A stretch of 64,000 nucleotides of DNA from Thermoclostridium caenicola (GCF_900142095.1 NZ_FQZP01000006.1:37180-101179); one strand, 5' to 3'; shown: positions 27,836-37,087, numbered from the stretch's first letter. Made by a program: numbers and translations. The notes: a model not told the origin generated them from the letters alone.

Positions 27836-28918
27836 ATGAGTAACATTCCCGAAAAGATGAAAGCGTTGGTAGCTTACGCACCGGGCGATTACCGCCTGGA
27901 GATGGTTCCCACTCCCCGCGCCACCGGCGATGAAGTCATTATCAAGGTTGAAGGCTGCGGCGTTTGCGCAGGCGACGTAAAGGCATACCACGGCGCCGCC
28001 AGGTTCTGGGGCGGAGAGGGCAATCCTCCGTACATCAAGGCGCCTGTGATCCCCGGACATGAATTTGTAGGTATCGTTGTGGAAGTTGGTCCTGACCAGA
28101 AGGAATTCCAGGTTGGCGACCGCGTGGTTTCCGACCAGATCGTTCCCTGCTGGGAATGCAAGTTCTGCAAAACCGGCCGTTACTGGATGTGCCAGAAGCA
28201 TGACGTTTACGGCTTCCAGAACAACGTCAACGGCGGCATGGCTGAATACATGCGTCTGCCTCATGGATCCCTCAAGTACAAAGTTCCAAAAGATCTCCCC
28301 GTCGAAAAGGCATTGCTTATAGAGCCCTATGCCTGTTCCAAGCACTGCGTGGACAGGGCAAACATTGGCAACGAGGATTTCGTGGTGCTTTCAGGCGCCG
28401 GTACTCTGGGCCTTGGCATGGTTGGTGCCATCCGCAAGCGCAATCCTGCCACCCTGGTTGTTCTTGACATGAACAATCTCCGCCTGCAGAAAGCGAAGGA
28501 GTTCGGCGCAGATATCGTTCTGAATCCGCGCGAAGTCAATGTGGTTGAGAAGATCATGGAAATGACCGACGGCTATGGCTGCGACATCTACATCGAAGCC
28601 ACCGGCCATCCTTCCAGCGTCAAGCAGGGACTTGAGATGATCCGCAAGATGGGTACCTTTGTGGAGTTCTCCGTATTCGGCGAACTGACAACGGTTGACT
28701 GGAGCATCATTTCCGATACCAAGGAGCTCAACCTTTTCGGTGCTCACCTGAGCCCGTACTGCTATGAATCGGTAATCAAATGGATTGCTGACGGTTCTCT
28801 TCCCACCGATGGCGTCGTGACCCATAAATTCAGCCTGGACGATTGGAAGAAAGCCTTTGAGATTGCCGGAAGCGGTGCTGACAACTCCATCAAGGTTGCC
28901 ATTATCCCTGGCATGTAA
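27836..28918 (+). CDS. Zinc-dependent polyol dehydrogenase (erythritol/L-threitol dehydrogenase-like)
   Basis: A 360-residue medium-chain dehydrogenase. Catalytic zinc ligands are Cys44 (GCGVCAGD) and His75-Glu76 (GHEFVG). A structural zinc site lies in CWECKFCKTGRYWMC, and the Rossmann glycines are in GAGTLGLGM. It would oxidise a secondary hydroxyl of a sugar alcohol to a ketose with NAD+. The N-terminal region, including the extended YHGAARFWGGEG loop, resembles erythritol/L-threitol dehydrogenases. The next three genes (RpiB-like, DhaK, DhaL) match the following steps of tetritol breakdown through erythrulose phosphate. GGAGG precedes the ATG. Other polyol substrates remain possible. Confidence 0.88.
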   Translation: MSNIPEKMKALVAYAPGDYRLEMVPTPRATGDEVIIKVEGCGVCAGDVKAYHGAARFWGGEGNPPYIKAPVIPGHEFVGIVVEVGPDQKEFQVGDRVVSDQIVPCWECKFCKTGRYWMCQKHDVYGFQNNVNGGMAEYMRLPHGSLKYKVPKDLPVEKALLIEPYACSKHCVDRANIGNEDFVVLSGAGTLGLGMVGAIRKRNPATLVVLDMNNLRLQKAKEFGADIVLNPREVNVVEKIMEMTDGYGCDIYIEATGHPSSVKQGLEMIRKMGTFVEFSVFGELTTVDWSIISDTKELNLFGAHLSPYCYESVIKWIADGSLPTDGVVTHKFSLDDWKKAFEIAGSGADNSIKVAIIPGM

Positions 28919-28947
28919 TGCAAGTCAATCATTTGGGGGGGTAAACA

Positions 28948-29415
28948 ATGATTTCCATAGCTATAGGATGCGATGAGGCCGGATGCGCCTTCCGCGACGC
29001 CATAAAGGAAATGCTCATCGCGAAAGGATATGAGGTAGAAGACTTTGGAACATTTGACGACAAACCCGTGCTGTATCCGGATATTGCGGTAGCCGTTGCA
29101 CAATCCATCAAGGAAGGCAGGCACCAGAGAGGTATTCTGATTTGCGGCACCGGGATAGGCATGTGCATTACGGCCAACAAGGTGCCTGGCATAAGGGCTG
29201 CGGTTTGCCATGATCCCTTCAGCACGGCGCGCTCCAGAAAGAGCAACGATGTGCAGATCATGTGCATGGGCGCCCGGATCATCGCTCCTCAGCTAGGGAA
29301 AATGCTGGTGGAACAATGGCTGGAATGCGACTTTGAAGGCGGAGGCTCAGCGCCCAAGGTCCAGCGTATCAAAGATTACGAGAGCCGTTTTCTCAAGGAT
29401 GATAACGCGTGTTGA
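28948..29415 (+). CDS. RpiB/LacAB-family sugar-phosphate isomerase
   Basis: The 155-residue protein belongs to the RpiB/LacA/LacB aldose-ketose isomerase family. The catalytic Cys66 lies in ICGTGIGM, and the phosphate-binding region is HDPFSTARSRKSND. The normal GSDHAG start motif reads GCDEAG, so the conserved His is Glu10, which suggests a substrate other than ribose 5-phosphate. In known tetritol pathways an RpiB-family enzyme converts D-erythrulose 4-phosphate to D-erythrose 4-phosphate, and this gene's neighbours fit that step. A run of seven G bases forms the binding site before the ATG. Confidence 0.88.
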   Translation: MISIAIGCDEAGCAFRDAIKEMLIAKGYEVEDFGTFDDKPVLYPDIAVAVAQSIKEGRHQRGILICGTGIGMCITANKVPGIRAAVCHDPFSTARSRKSNDVQIMCMGARIIAPQLGKMLVEQWLECDFEGGGSAPKVQRIKDYESRFLKDDNAC

Positions 29416-29432
29416 AGAAAGCGAGGGAGATT

Positions 29433-30437
29433 ATGCAAAGGATTATCAACAAGCCCGACATGGTTGTAGAGGATATGCTGAAAGGGTTTGTCAAGGCCCA
29501 CGACGATATTGTGATGCCAACCTCCAACCCCAGGGTCCTCAAATATAAGGATGCGCCTGTCAAAGGCAAGGTAGGCGTGGTAACAGGCGGCGGTTCAGGA
29601 CATAAACCGGCATTCATCGGCTATATCGGCAAAAACCTGTGCGACGCGGTGGCCGTTGGCGAAATCTTCTCGTCTCCTACCGCCCAGGCTTTCTATGATG
29701 CTTTCCGGGAAGCCGATTCGGGCAAGGGCGTAGCCTGCCTGTACGGCAATTATGCCGGCGACAATATGAACGTGAAGATGGCCATCGAACTTGCGGCTGA
29801 CGACGGCATAGAGGTTAAGACCGTTGTGGCCAACGACGACGTGGCATCGGCTCCCAAGGAAGAGCGCCATAAGAGAAGGGGCGTGGCCGGGGAAGTGTTC
29901 ATGTGGAAGATCGGCGGTGCCAAGGCCGCTCTCGGCGGAAGCCTGGACGAGGTCATCGCCGCGGCCCAGAAGGCCATCGACAACACCCGCTCGGTCGGTA
30001 TCGGGTTAACGCCTTGTACCATTCCTGCAGTTGGGCATCCCAACTTTGAAATAAAGCCCGGCACCATGGAAGTCGGTATCGGCCACCATGGCGAACCCGG
30101 CGTAGAGGTTTGCGAAATCAAAACCGCCGATGAGATGGCAAAGATGATGGTGGATATCGTGGTTCCCGACCTGCCCTTTGTGGAAGGCGACGAGGTGGCC
30201 GTGATCGTATCCGGCCTGGGCGCCACACCCGTCATGGAACTGTATATCCTGTACAACAAGATCGAAGAACTCCTCGCCGAAAAAGGCATCAAGGTATACA
30301 AATCCTTTGTCGGAAACTATTTTACATCCCTAGAAATGATGGGTGCCACTTTCACCGCTATGAAGCTTGATGATGAGCTCAAGGAACTCCTCGACCTGGA
30401 GTGCAACTCCATGGGCCTCAAAGTCTTCGGCAAATAA
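29433..30437 (+). CDS. dhaK: Dihydroxyacetone kinase-type subunit DhaK (probable erythrulose kinase)
   Basis: The 334-residue DhaK-type subunit binds a short ketose covalently and transfers phosphate to it. Key residues are visible: GSGHKPA with His57, YAGDNMN with Asp110, and HHGEPG with His219, which forms the hemiaminal bond. ATG 29433 (GGGAG three bases upstream) is preferred over the GTG at 29409, which overlaps the preceding gene. DhaL follows 16 bases later, and no DhaM phosphotransferase gene is present in the window. DhaL may therefore use ATP, or DhaM may be elsewhere. Here the likely substrate is erythrulose rather than dihydroxyacetone, given the flanking dehydrogenase and RpiB-like gene (inference). 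Confidence 0.92.
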   Translation: MQRIINKPDMVVEDMLKGFVKAHDDIVMPTSNPRVLKYKDAPVKGKVGVVTGGGSGHKPAFIGYIGKNLCDAVAVGEIFSSPTAQAFYDAFREADSGKGVACLYGNYAGDNMNVKMAIELAADDGIEVKTVVANDDVASAPKEERHKRRGVAGEVFMWKIGGAKAALGGSLDEVIAAAQKAIDNTRSVGIGLTPCTIPAVGHPNFEIKPGTMEVGIGHHGEPGVEVCEIKTADEMAKMMVDIVVPDLPFVEGDEVAVIVSGLGATPVMELYILYNKIEELLAEKGIKVYKSFVGNYFTSLEMMGATFTAMKLDDELKELLDLECNSMGLKVFGK

Positions 30438-30453
30438 GGAAAGGAAGCGGATT

Positions 30454-31098
30454 ATGGAAAAGTTCTTGAACAAGGATGGCAAAGTCATCGTCTTGAACCT
30501 GGTGAAAACCATCCAGGAAAACAAGGATTACCTCAGCGAGGTGGACGGCCTCATCGGGGACGGGGACCATGGGATCAACATGAACAAGGGCTTCACCATA
30601 TGCGGTGAACGCCTGAAGGATGCGGATGCCGATCTGTCCGAGTCCCTGAAGACCCTTGGCCGTGTTCTGCTTACCGAAATTGGCGGTTCCATGGGACCTC
30701 TTTACGGCACCTTCTTCAACAGGATGGCACGCAGCTGCAAAGATGAGCCGGAGATCAACCGCGACGTGTTCAAAAAGATGATCAACGAAGCCCTTGCGGG
30801 CGTATCCGAGCTCGGCAACGCCAAGCGAGGGGACAAGACCCTGATGGACGTGCTCATTCCTGCCACCGAGGCCTACAACAAGGCCATTGAAGAGAACAGG
30901 AGCTTCAAAGAGGCGCTTCTGGCCATGAAGGAAGCGGCAAGGGAAGGCATGGAATCGACCAGGGACATGGTGGCCAGGGTTGGCCGGGCCAGCAGGCTGG
31001 GCGAGCGCTCAAGGGGCGTTCTGGATGCCGGATCGGTATCCTGCAACCTGCTGATAGCCTCTTTGGCAGACAGCATGATAGCATTGCTTGCTAACTGA
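30454..31098 (+). CDS. dhaL: Dihydroxyacetone kinase-type subunit DhaL
   Basis: The 214-residue nucleotide-binding subunit has the magnesium/ADP aspartates in LIGDGDHGINMNKG (Asp31, Asp36, Asp38), the glycine-rich cap TEIGGSMGPLYG, and the late motif RGDKTLMDVL. Length is normal for DhaL. AAGGAAG precedes ATG 30454. It phosphorylates the ketose held by the DhaK subunit encoded just upstream. Confidence 0.92.
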   Translation: MEKFLNKDGKVIVLNLVKTIQENKDYLSEVDGLIGDGDHGINMNKGFTICGERLKDADADLSESLKTLGRVLLTEIGGSMGPLYGTFFNRMARSCKDEPEINRDVFKKMINEALAGVSELGNAKRGDKTLMDVLIPATEAYNKAIEENRSFKEALLAMKEAAREGMESTRDMVARVGRASRLGERSRGVLDAGSVSCNLLIASLADSMIALLAN

Positions 31099-31136
31099 TA
31101 GTCACTCAACGACAGCAGATGGAATGAGGGAGCGAA

Positions 31137-32627
31137 GTGTGTAAACAGTTTTTTCTGGGCATTGACGGGGGAACCTCTTATATAAAAGCCTCAATCATGG
31201 ACAGTGAATTTAATCTTTTGGACGAAGAGCGAGAATACGTTTCTGTCTACACACCCTTTGACGGAGCCAGCGAGATAGACATGAGTGACTATTGGAAGCG
31301 CATGTGTCGCATGACACATGCGCTTAAAGCTCGTAACCCAAATATTTGGGATCAGATAGCGGGGGTGGGCGTTACCGGACAGGGTGACGGGCTCTGGCCT
31401 GTCGATGAAGACGGCAACCCTGTCCGGAACGCCATCCTCTGGAATGACACGCGGTCCAGGGTCATTGATTTTGAGGGGATTGAAGGGCTGGAAGAAGCCA
31501 TAAAGGACGATTGCACCAACGCGGTCTATGCCGGTTCGGTAACGGCCCTGCTCAAGTGGATGAAGCTTTATGAGCCCGAAAATTTCAGGCGCATCCGATG
31601 GGCCCTGCACTGCAAGGACTGGCTGAACTTCAAGCTTACCGGAAAGATTTATACCGATTATACCGATGCCAGCACCTCGATGTTCAATATCAAAACGGGG
31701 GAATACAGCCAGCGGATCCTGGATGTCCTGGATCTGTCGGAATGCCGGCGCATCCTGCCGGAGGTGGTGGAATCCACACGTATCATCGGTCATATCACCC
31801 GGGAGGTTGCCGAGCTGACCGGCATCCGTGAAGGCACCCCGGTCATTGAGGGCGCCATCGATGTCTGCACGGTGGCCCTGGGTACCGATGTCATGGAGGT
31901 GGGCAATTCCTGCACCATCATCGGCACCACCCTCAGCAACCAGATCATCCTGGACCCGGAGACCATGGATCAGGCGGACAAGCGCGGGCTGCTCATGCAC
32001 AATGTGGTGCCGGGCACCTATCTCTGGATCCTGCCGACCCTGTCGGGTGCGTCCACCATGGACTTCATCAAAGCCATGCTTTTCGCGGATACGCCCTACC
32101 CTGAGCTTGAAGAAAAGCTGAAGGAGATTCCCATCGGATGTGACGGACTCATCTACCATCCCTATATCTGCGGTGAAAGGGCTCCCTTCAAGAATCCTTT
32201 TGCCACAGCCGGCTTCTTCGGCCTGACCCAGGCCCATTCCAAGCTGCATATGATGCGCAGCGTTTTCGAGGGGTTGGCCTGTTCTTTCTATGACTGTTTC
32301 CAGGCCTTTGGCGGAAAGTTCAATACCCTGTACCTGTCGGGCGGCGCCTCGGTGAGCCCGTTTGTATGCCAGATGTTCAGCGATGTGATTGGAAAGCCGG
32401 CCAGCCGGATCGAGAAGAAGGAAATGGGAGTCCTCGGCATCATCCGCGTCCTGCAGGTGGCCCTGGGATATGTGAAGGATTACTCCCAGTTCCCACGTCA
32501 GAAAGTGACGGTTTTCCAGCCCGATATGGACAGGCACGCCAAGTACATGGAAGTCTTCAGGCTCTTTAAGGAATTGCAGGAAGCCATGGCGTTCTATTGG
32601 AAGAAAAGAAGCCAGATCAAGTTTTAA
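31137..32627 (+). CDS. FGGY-family carbohydrate kinase 1
   Basis: A 496-residue FGGY kinase. The N-terminal actin-like motif is GIDGGTSYIKASIMD. The segment GVGVTGQGDGLWPVD and the catalytic Asp in WNDTRS define the sugar-binding half. The C-terminal half carries the adenosine motif YLSGGASVSPFVCQM. FGGY kinases phosphorylate ketoses and polyols at a terminal hydroxyl. The GQGDGLW motif sets it in the branch that includes several unassigned kinases. The GTG start at 31137 follows GAGGGAG at four bases. It lies between DhaL and the class II aldolase, so its product may feed that aldolase. Confidence 0.9.
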   Translation: MCKQFFLGIDGGTSYIKASIMDSEFNLLDEEREYVSVYTPFDGASEIDMSDYWKRMCRMTHALKARNPNIWDQIAGVGVTGQGDGLWPVDEDGNPVRNAILWNDTRSRVIDFEGIEGLEEAIKDDCTNAVYAGSVTALLKWMKLYEPENFRRIRWALHCKDWLNFKLTGKIYTDYTDASTSMFNIKTGEYSQRILDVLDLSECRRILPEVVESTRIIGHITREVAELTGIREGTPVIEGAIDVCTVALGTDVMEVGNSCTIIGTTLSNQIILDPETMDQADKRGLLMHNVVPGTYLWILPTLSGASTMDFIKAMLFADTPYPELEEKLKEIPIGCDGLIYHPYICGERAPFKNPFATAGFFGLTQAHSKLHMMRSVFEGLACSFYDCFQAFGGKFNTLYLSGGASVSPFVCQMFSDVIGKPASRIEKKEMGVLGIIRVLQVALGYVKDYSQFPRQKVTVFQPDMDRHAKYMEVFRLFKELQEAMAFYWKKRSQIKF

Positions 32628-32648
32628 CAGTGTACGGAGGAAATCACT

Positions 32649-33302
32649 ATGGACAAGGAAAGAGCAAAACAAGTTCAGGCGGCGGTATGCGAAGCGGCGA
32701 AGAAACTTGCGTCAAGCAATCTTGTGGTAGGGACCTGGGGCAATATCAGCGCAAGGCTGGACGACGACTACATGGTTGTAACGCCGTCGGGCATGAAGTA
32801 TGAAACCCTCAGGCCTGAAGACATGGTGGTTGTCAACATGCATGACCTGACCTATGAGGGCAGCCTGAAACCCACGGTTGAAACGCCCATGCATGCCAGG
32901 ATCCTGCTTGAAAGGCCTGAAATAGGCGCAGTGGTACATACCCATTCCACATACGCCCTGGTCATGGCGGCTGCCCATAAGCCCATACCGCCCATCTGCG
33001 ACGACCAGGTGCAGATCCTGGGCGGCGAAGTACGGGTTGCCCGTTATACCCTGCCCGGTACCGGTGACATGGCAGAAGCGGTGACCGAGGCCCTGAAGGG
33101 AAGGATGGGGGCGCTCATCGCCAACCACGGCGCGGTGGCATGCGGCCGTAACCTGGACGAGGCCCTGGTGGCTGCCACGGTTCTTGAAAAAGCCGCTCAG
33201 GTCTATATCGGGACCCAGGCCGTCGGCGGCGGCGTGGAGCTGAGCCCGGAGGACATCGCCTTCATGTATGACTTTTTCATGAACAAGTACGGACAGAGGT
33301 GA
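32649..33302 (+). CDS. Class II aldolase/adducin family sugar-phosphate aldolase
   Basis: The 217-residue zinc enzyme has metal ligands His97 and His99 (HTHS) and His160 (ANHG), with Glu79 in VETPMH. A Glu at that position is the catalytic base of fuculose-1-phosphate aldolase, while L-ribulose-5-phosphate 4-epimerase (AraD) normally has Asp, so aldol cleavage is favoured. It would split a ketose 1- or 4-phosphate into dihydroxyacetone phosphate and an aldehyde. Candidate partners are the FGGY kinases on either side. GGAGG precedes the ATG. D-apulose-4-phosphate aldolase is in the same family and cannot be excluded. Confidence 0.88.
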   Translation: MDKERAKQVQAAVCEAAKKLASSNLVVGTWGNISARLDDDYMVVTPSGMKYETLRPEDMVVVNMHDLTYEGSLKPTVETPMHARILLERPEIGAVVHTHSTYALVMAAAHKPIPPICDDQVQILGGEVRVARYTLPGTGDMAEAVTEALKGRMGALIANHGAVACGRNLDEALVAATVLEKAAQVYIGTQAVGGGVELSPEDIAFMYDFFMNKYGQR

Positions 33303-33307
33303 GGGAT

Positions 33308-34366
33308 ATGGCAAAACCCAGATGCGTCATCACGGCCGAGCTGATGGAACCCTATCTGTCCCAGATTAAAGACATGTGCGATGTCACCGTGGGCGGCTGG
33401 GCCCTGGAAAAAAGGCTCATGTCCGAGGACGAGCTCATCGGGCTTTTACAGGGTGCGGAGATCTTCATCGTGGAATTCGAGCAGGTGACCGCCAGGGTGA
33501 TTGATGCCTGCCCGGATCTGAAGCTCATCATGTGCGTCCGCGGCAATCCGGTCAATGTGGATAGAAACGCCTGCACCGCCAGGGGCATACCGCTGCTCTA
33601 TACCCCGGGCCGGAACGCCAACTCGGTGGCCGAATTCATCGTCGGTGCCATGATCGCTTTAATCCGCAAAATTGCCCTTTCCTACCATGAATTGCGCAGC
33701 GGCAGGTACCTGGGCGAGCCGAAGGACAACATCTACGACGTGACATACAGGGATGACATGGTCTGGTCCATGAACGATCCTGGAGCCAATCCGTACATCG
33801 CATTCAAGGGATTTGAGGTCTTCGGCAAAACCTTCGGCATGGTGGGCTACGGGGCCATCGGCAGAAAACTTGCCAAGATCCTTCAGGCCATGGGGATGCG
33901 GCTCATGGCTTACGACCCTTACGTCCCGCCGGAGGAACTTCAAGCCGACGGCATTGAGCCGGCCACCATGGAAGAAGTGTTTTCCCGGTCCGATTTTGTA
34001 TCCATTCAATGCAAGGTGACCGAAGAGACCAAGGGCCTCATCGGCGCCCGGGAGATTTCCCTGATGAAACCGACAGCCTATTTCATCAATACGGCGCGGG
34101 GCGTCATTGTCGACCAGAAGGCGCTTATGGACGCGCTGTTAGAAAAGCGGATTGCGGGAGCCGTTCTGGATGTTTTCTGGGAGGAACCGCTGCCCGCCAA
34201 CCATCCTTTGCTCCAAATGGACAACGTGCTCATCACGCCCCATATCGCCGGAGCGTCCAGTGATGTGCCGGTGCAGCATTCGTTGATGATAGCCGATGAA
34301 ATAGCCCGTTTTGTGAACGGGGAGAGCCCGAAGCGCCTGTTCAACAAGGAAATCATAAAGAGCTGA
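33308..34366 (+). CDS. D-isomer-specific 2-hydroxyacid dehydrogenase 1
   Basis: A 352-residue NAD-dependent dehydrogenase with the dinucleotide motif GYGAIG (residues 180-185), the catalytic Arg in NTARG, and the His of TPHIAG. The family interconverts D-2-hydroxyacids and 2-oxoacids; examples are SerA, glyoxylate reductase and erythronate-4-phosphate dehydrogenase. An unusually long segment of about 40 residues (GRYLGEP to IAFKGFE) lies between the substrate and NAD domains and is shared with the next gene. ATG 33308 follows GGTGAGG; the GTG at 33299 overlaps the aldolase stop. Its role in the sugar pathway is not clear; removal of an over-oxidised sugar acid is possible (inference). Confidence 0.88.
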   Translation: MAKPRCVITAELMEPYLSQIKDMCDVTVGGWALEKRLMSEDELIGLLQGAEIFIVEFEQVTARVIDACPDLKLIMCVRGNPVNVDRNACTARGIPLLYTPGRNANSVAEFIVGAMIALIRKIALSYHELRSGRYLGEPKDNIYDVTYRDDMVWSMNDPGANPYIAFKGFEVFGKTFGMVGYGAIGRKLAKILQAMGMRLMAYDPYVPPEELQADGIEPATMEEVFSRSDFVSIQCKVTEETKGLIGAREISLMKPTAYFINTARGVIVDQKALMDALLEKRIAGAVLDVFWEEPLPANHPLLQMDNVLITPHIAGASSDVPVQHSLMIADEIARFVNGESPKRLFNKEIIKS

Positions 34367-34410
34367 AGCGCTGGTTCCCGGTTTTGGAACCGGCTGGGGG
34401 GGGAAAAGAC

Positions 34411-35466
34411 ATGAAGACATTGATTACAGCAAGGTTTGACAAAAGATTCCTGGACGAATTGAAAGCCATCGCCACCGATTTGCGCTTTGACGGCTATGGC
34501 GTCCACGGCGTCAAGATGGCAACACCGGACCTGATCCGGGCGCTGGAAGGCGTCGAACTTCTCATCAGCGAATTTGAGGATATCACCCGGGAAGTTATCG
34601 AAAAAGCGGATGCGCTGAAAATTATCGTTTGCTGCCGCAACGAGGCCTTTGCCAGCGTGGATATCGAGGCGGCCACCGAAAAGGGCATACCGGTGCTTTA
34701 TGCGGGGGGAAGGAATGCCGTCGCCGTGGCCGAACACACCATCGCCCTTCTGATGTGCGTATCCAAGAATATCGCGCTGACCGATCATCTGCTGAAATAT
34801 ACCGACGAGCTGACCAATTGTACATACAGCGATAAACAGGGCGAACGCAGGCATGTCATCTCGGAATGGTCCATGGATCCCAGGGCGCCCTTTGCCCTGT
34901 ATGGCGGAGGACCGGAGATGTACGGGAAAAACTTCGGCCAAGTCGGGTTCGGCTCCATCGGAAGAGAAGTGGCCAAACGGGCATATGCCCTGGGCATGAA
35001 CCTGCTCATCTACGATCCCTATATCAAACCGGAAGATGTTGCCTTCGTCAACGGGAAGCTGGTGGACCTGGAAACCCTTATGCGGGAATCCGACTTCATA
35101 TCGGTCAACTGCAACGTGACACCCGAAACCAGGGGCCTCATCAGCCGTGAGATGATCAACCTCATGAAGCCCACCGCGTACCTGGTGAATACCGCCCGGG
35201 CGCCCATCATCGACTACGATGCCCTGTATGACGCGCTCAAGGAAAAGCGCATCGCCGGCGCCGGACTGGATGTATTCCCAGTAGAACCCATCCCTGCGGG
35301 GGATAAAATCCTCAGCCTGAAGAACACGGTGCTTACACCGCACCTGGCCGGATCCTCAAGGGATATCATCGGCCATCAGACCGAGATCATCATGGAACAG
35401 CTCAAAATTCTGCTTGGCGGGGGGAGGCCACGATTCATCTGCAACCCGCAGGTGATAAAGGCATGA
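34411..35466 (+). CDS. D-isomer-specific 2-hydroxyacid dehydrogenase 2
   Basis: The 351-residue paralogue of the preceding gene has the same layout, with GFGSIG as the dinucleotide motif, NTARA and TPHLAG at the catalytic end, and the same long inter-domain segment. The two proteins differ across much of the substrate half (for example CVRGNPVNVD against CCRNEAFASVD), so they probably act on different acids or form a heteromer. ATG 34411 follows a run of eight G bases. The stop overlaps the next start (ATGA at 35463-35466), coupling it to the second FGGY kinase. Confidence 0.88.
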   Translation: MKTLITARFDKRFLDELKAIATDLRFDGYGVHGVKMATPDLIRALEGVELLISEFEDITREVIEKADALKIIVCCRNEAFASVDIEAATEKGIPVLYAGGRNAVAVAEHTIALLMCVSKNIALTDHLLKYTDELTNCTYSDKQGERRHVISEWSMDPRAPFALYGGGPEMYGKNFGQVGFGSIGREVAKRAYALGMNLLIYDPYIKPEDVAFVNGKLVDLETLMRESDFISVNCNVTPETRGLISREMINLMKPTAYLVNTARAPIIDYDALYDALKEKRIAGAGLDVFPVEPIPAGDKILSLKNTVLTPHLAGSSRDIIGHQTEIIMEQLKILLGGGRPRFICNPQVIKA

Positions 35467-36974
35467 GTTATACCCTGGGAATCGATATCGGAACCACCAA
35501 TGTCAAGTCCGTCCTGTTCGGGGAAGGCCCCAGGGCGGTGGCGGATGCAAGTTATGAATATCCCACGACTTTTCCCGCCCCTTCCTGGGCACAGCAGAAC
35601 CCGGAACACTGGTGGGAGGGAGCTAAAGCCACCATCCGTTCGGTGCTTTCCCAAAGCGGCATCGATCCTGCGGACATCAAGGCTGTGGCCATCAGCTGCC
35701 AGTCCCCATGCGCGCTCCTTGTGGACAGAAACGGCAACCCACTCCATGATGCGCTGATCTGGATGGACCGAAGGAGCACGGAGGAGCTTGAACTGCTGGA
35801 ACAATCGGTGGGCGCGCAAAGGATTTTCGAGATAACCGGAAACCGGTTGGATACCTATTTCATGCTTTCCGAGCTCATGTGGCTCAAACGCCATCATCCG
35901 GAGCTTCTGGACAAGACCTATAAGATCCTTCAGGCCAACGGGTATGTGAACCTGAAGCTGACAGGAGAGTTCACCATAGACAGCGCCAACCTTTCGCTGA
36001 CCCAGGCCAACGACCTGAAACACAAATGCTGGAGCAGAGAACTCCTGGACGCCATCGGCGTGGATATGGCCATTACGCCGGATGTGTACGACTGCGGCGA
36101 GGTGATCGGAACCGTTACCCGCCAGGCTGCGGAGCAGACCGGCCTGAAGGAAGGCACGCCCGTCCTCGCCGGATCCGTGGACGCGACAGCAGCCGCATTT
36201 GAAGCGGGCGTCCAACAGGGCATCGCCCTGGAGATGACCGGTACATCCTCGGTCATGCTCATCGGGCTGGACAAGCCGCTGACCACCATCAAGCTGTCCC
36301 ATCTCAACGGTTTCGACGACAGCACCCATTACCTGTATGGGGCCATGAGCTCCGCGGGCGGATCCCTCAAATGGTTCAGGGACGCGCTCTATGGCGTGGA
36401 AGCCGGCGAGAGGAATGTCTATGCGCGCATGGATGCCGAGGTCGAACGTGATGCGCCTGAACCGACGCATTTGCTGTTCCTGCCCTACATGGTGGGGGAA
36501 CGTGCTCCCATATGGAATCCGGATGCCAGGGGCGTTTTCTTCGGCCTGAGCATGGGCACCACCCGTGCCCAGATGATCCGGGCCATCATGGAAGGCGCTG
36601 CTTTTGCCCTTTTGGATAACCTGGAGGAAGCGGAGAAAATCGGTCTGCACCCTGAACAGCTCTATGTGGTCGGCGGATGCAGCAACAGCGACATATGGCT
36701 TAGAATCAAGGCTTCTGTCATTAACCGCGAGATTATCGTGCCCCGCGATACCCTGGGGGCCAACGGCGGCCTTGCCTGCCTGATGGCCGCTTATACCGGC
36801 GAGTTTGAGACTCCCGGACAAGCCGCCGCGGCAGGCTTTAAGGTAGCAAGAAGGATTGAGCCTGTCCCTGCCTGGGTGGAGCGGTACAGGGCGCTTTATC
36901 GGGAATACAAGAAGCTTTACGAATCGTTGGAGATCAATTTCAAGTCCTTTTCCCTGATTGGTTCAACAAACTGA
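35463..36974 (+). CDS. FGGY-family carbohydrate kinase 2 (xylulokinase-like)
   Basis: A 503-residue FGGY kinase. N-terminal phosphate motif GIDIGTTNVKSVLF, catalytic Asp in WMDRRS, GTSSVML in the phosphate-2 region, and VVGGCSNSDIWLRI in the adenosine region. Spacing is closest to xylulokinase and related ketopentose kinases. It starts inside the end of the hydroxyacid dehydrogenase gene, so the two are translationally coupled. The substrate is unknown. With kinases 1 and 3 the operon has three non-identical FGGY enzymes. Confidence 0.9.
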   Translation: MSYTLGIDIGTTNVKSVLFGEGPRAVADASYEYPTTFPAPSWAQQNPEHWWEGAKATIRSVLSQSGIDPADIKAVAISCQSPCALLVDRNGNPLHDALIWMDRRSTEELELLEQSVGAQRIFEITGNRLDTYFMLSELMWLKRHHPELLDKTYKILQANGYVNLKLTGEFTIDSANLSLTQANDLKHKCWSRELLDAIGVDMAITPDVYDCGEVIGTVTRQAAEQTGLKEGTPVLAGSVDATAAAFEAGVQQGIALEMTGTSSVMLIGLDKPLTTIKLSHLNGFDDSTHYLYGAMSSAGGSLKWFRDALYGVEAGERNVYARMDAEVERDAPEPTHLLFLPYMVGERAPIWNPDARGVFFGLSMGTTRAQMIRAIMEGAAFALLDNLEEAEKIGLHPEQLYVVGGCSNSDIWLRIKASVINREIIVPRDTLGANGGLACLMAAYTGEFETPGQAAAAGFKVARRIEPVPAWVERYRALYREYKKLYESLEINFKSFSLIGSTN

Positions 36975-37008
36975 GCGAATTAGGCCGGATTATTGAGATA
37001 GGGGGGGC

Positions 37009-37042
37009 GAACAACCGCTGCTGCCGGCGGCAGCGGTTGTTC
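37009..37042 (+). promoter_or_regulatory. Strong intercistronic hairpin
   Basis: GAACAACCGCTGCTGCC at 37009-37025 pairs with 37026-37042 (one G-U pair, minimal loop after opening). It lies between kinase 2 and the ulaE gene. No T run follows on the plus strand, so it is more likely an mRNA-stabilising or processing hairpin than a terminator. Confidence 0.6.
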
Positions 37043-37087
37043 AAAAAAGACTTCAAGGATTACAACATTGGGAATGGGGTTGTTGAT

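Noticed and set aside
26567..28345. A 592-codon open frame on the minus strand
   Set aside because: Antisense to the second ABC ATPase and the dehydrogenase, crossing their boundary; no start signal or domain.
31191..32672. A 493-codon open frame on the minus strand
   Set aside because: Antisense to FGGY kinase 1, with no recognisable motif.
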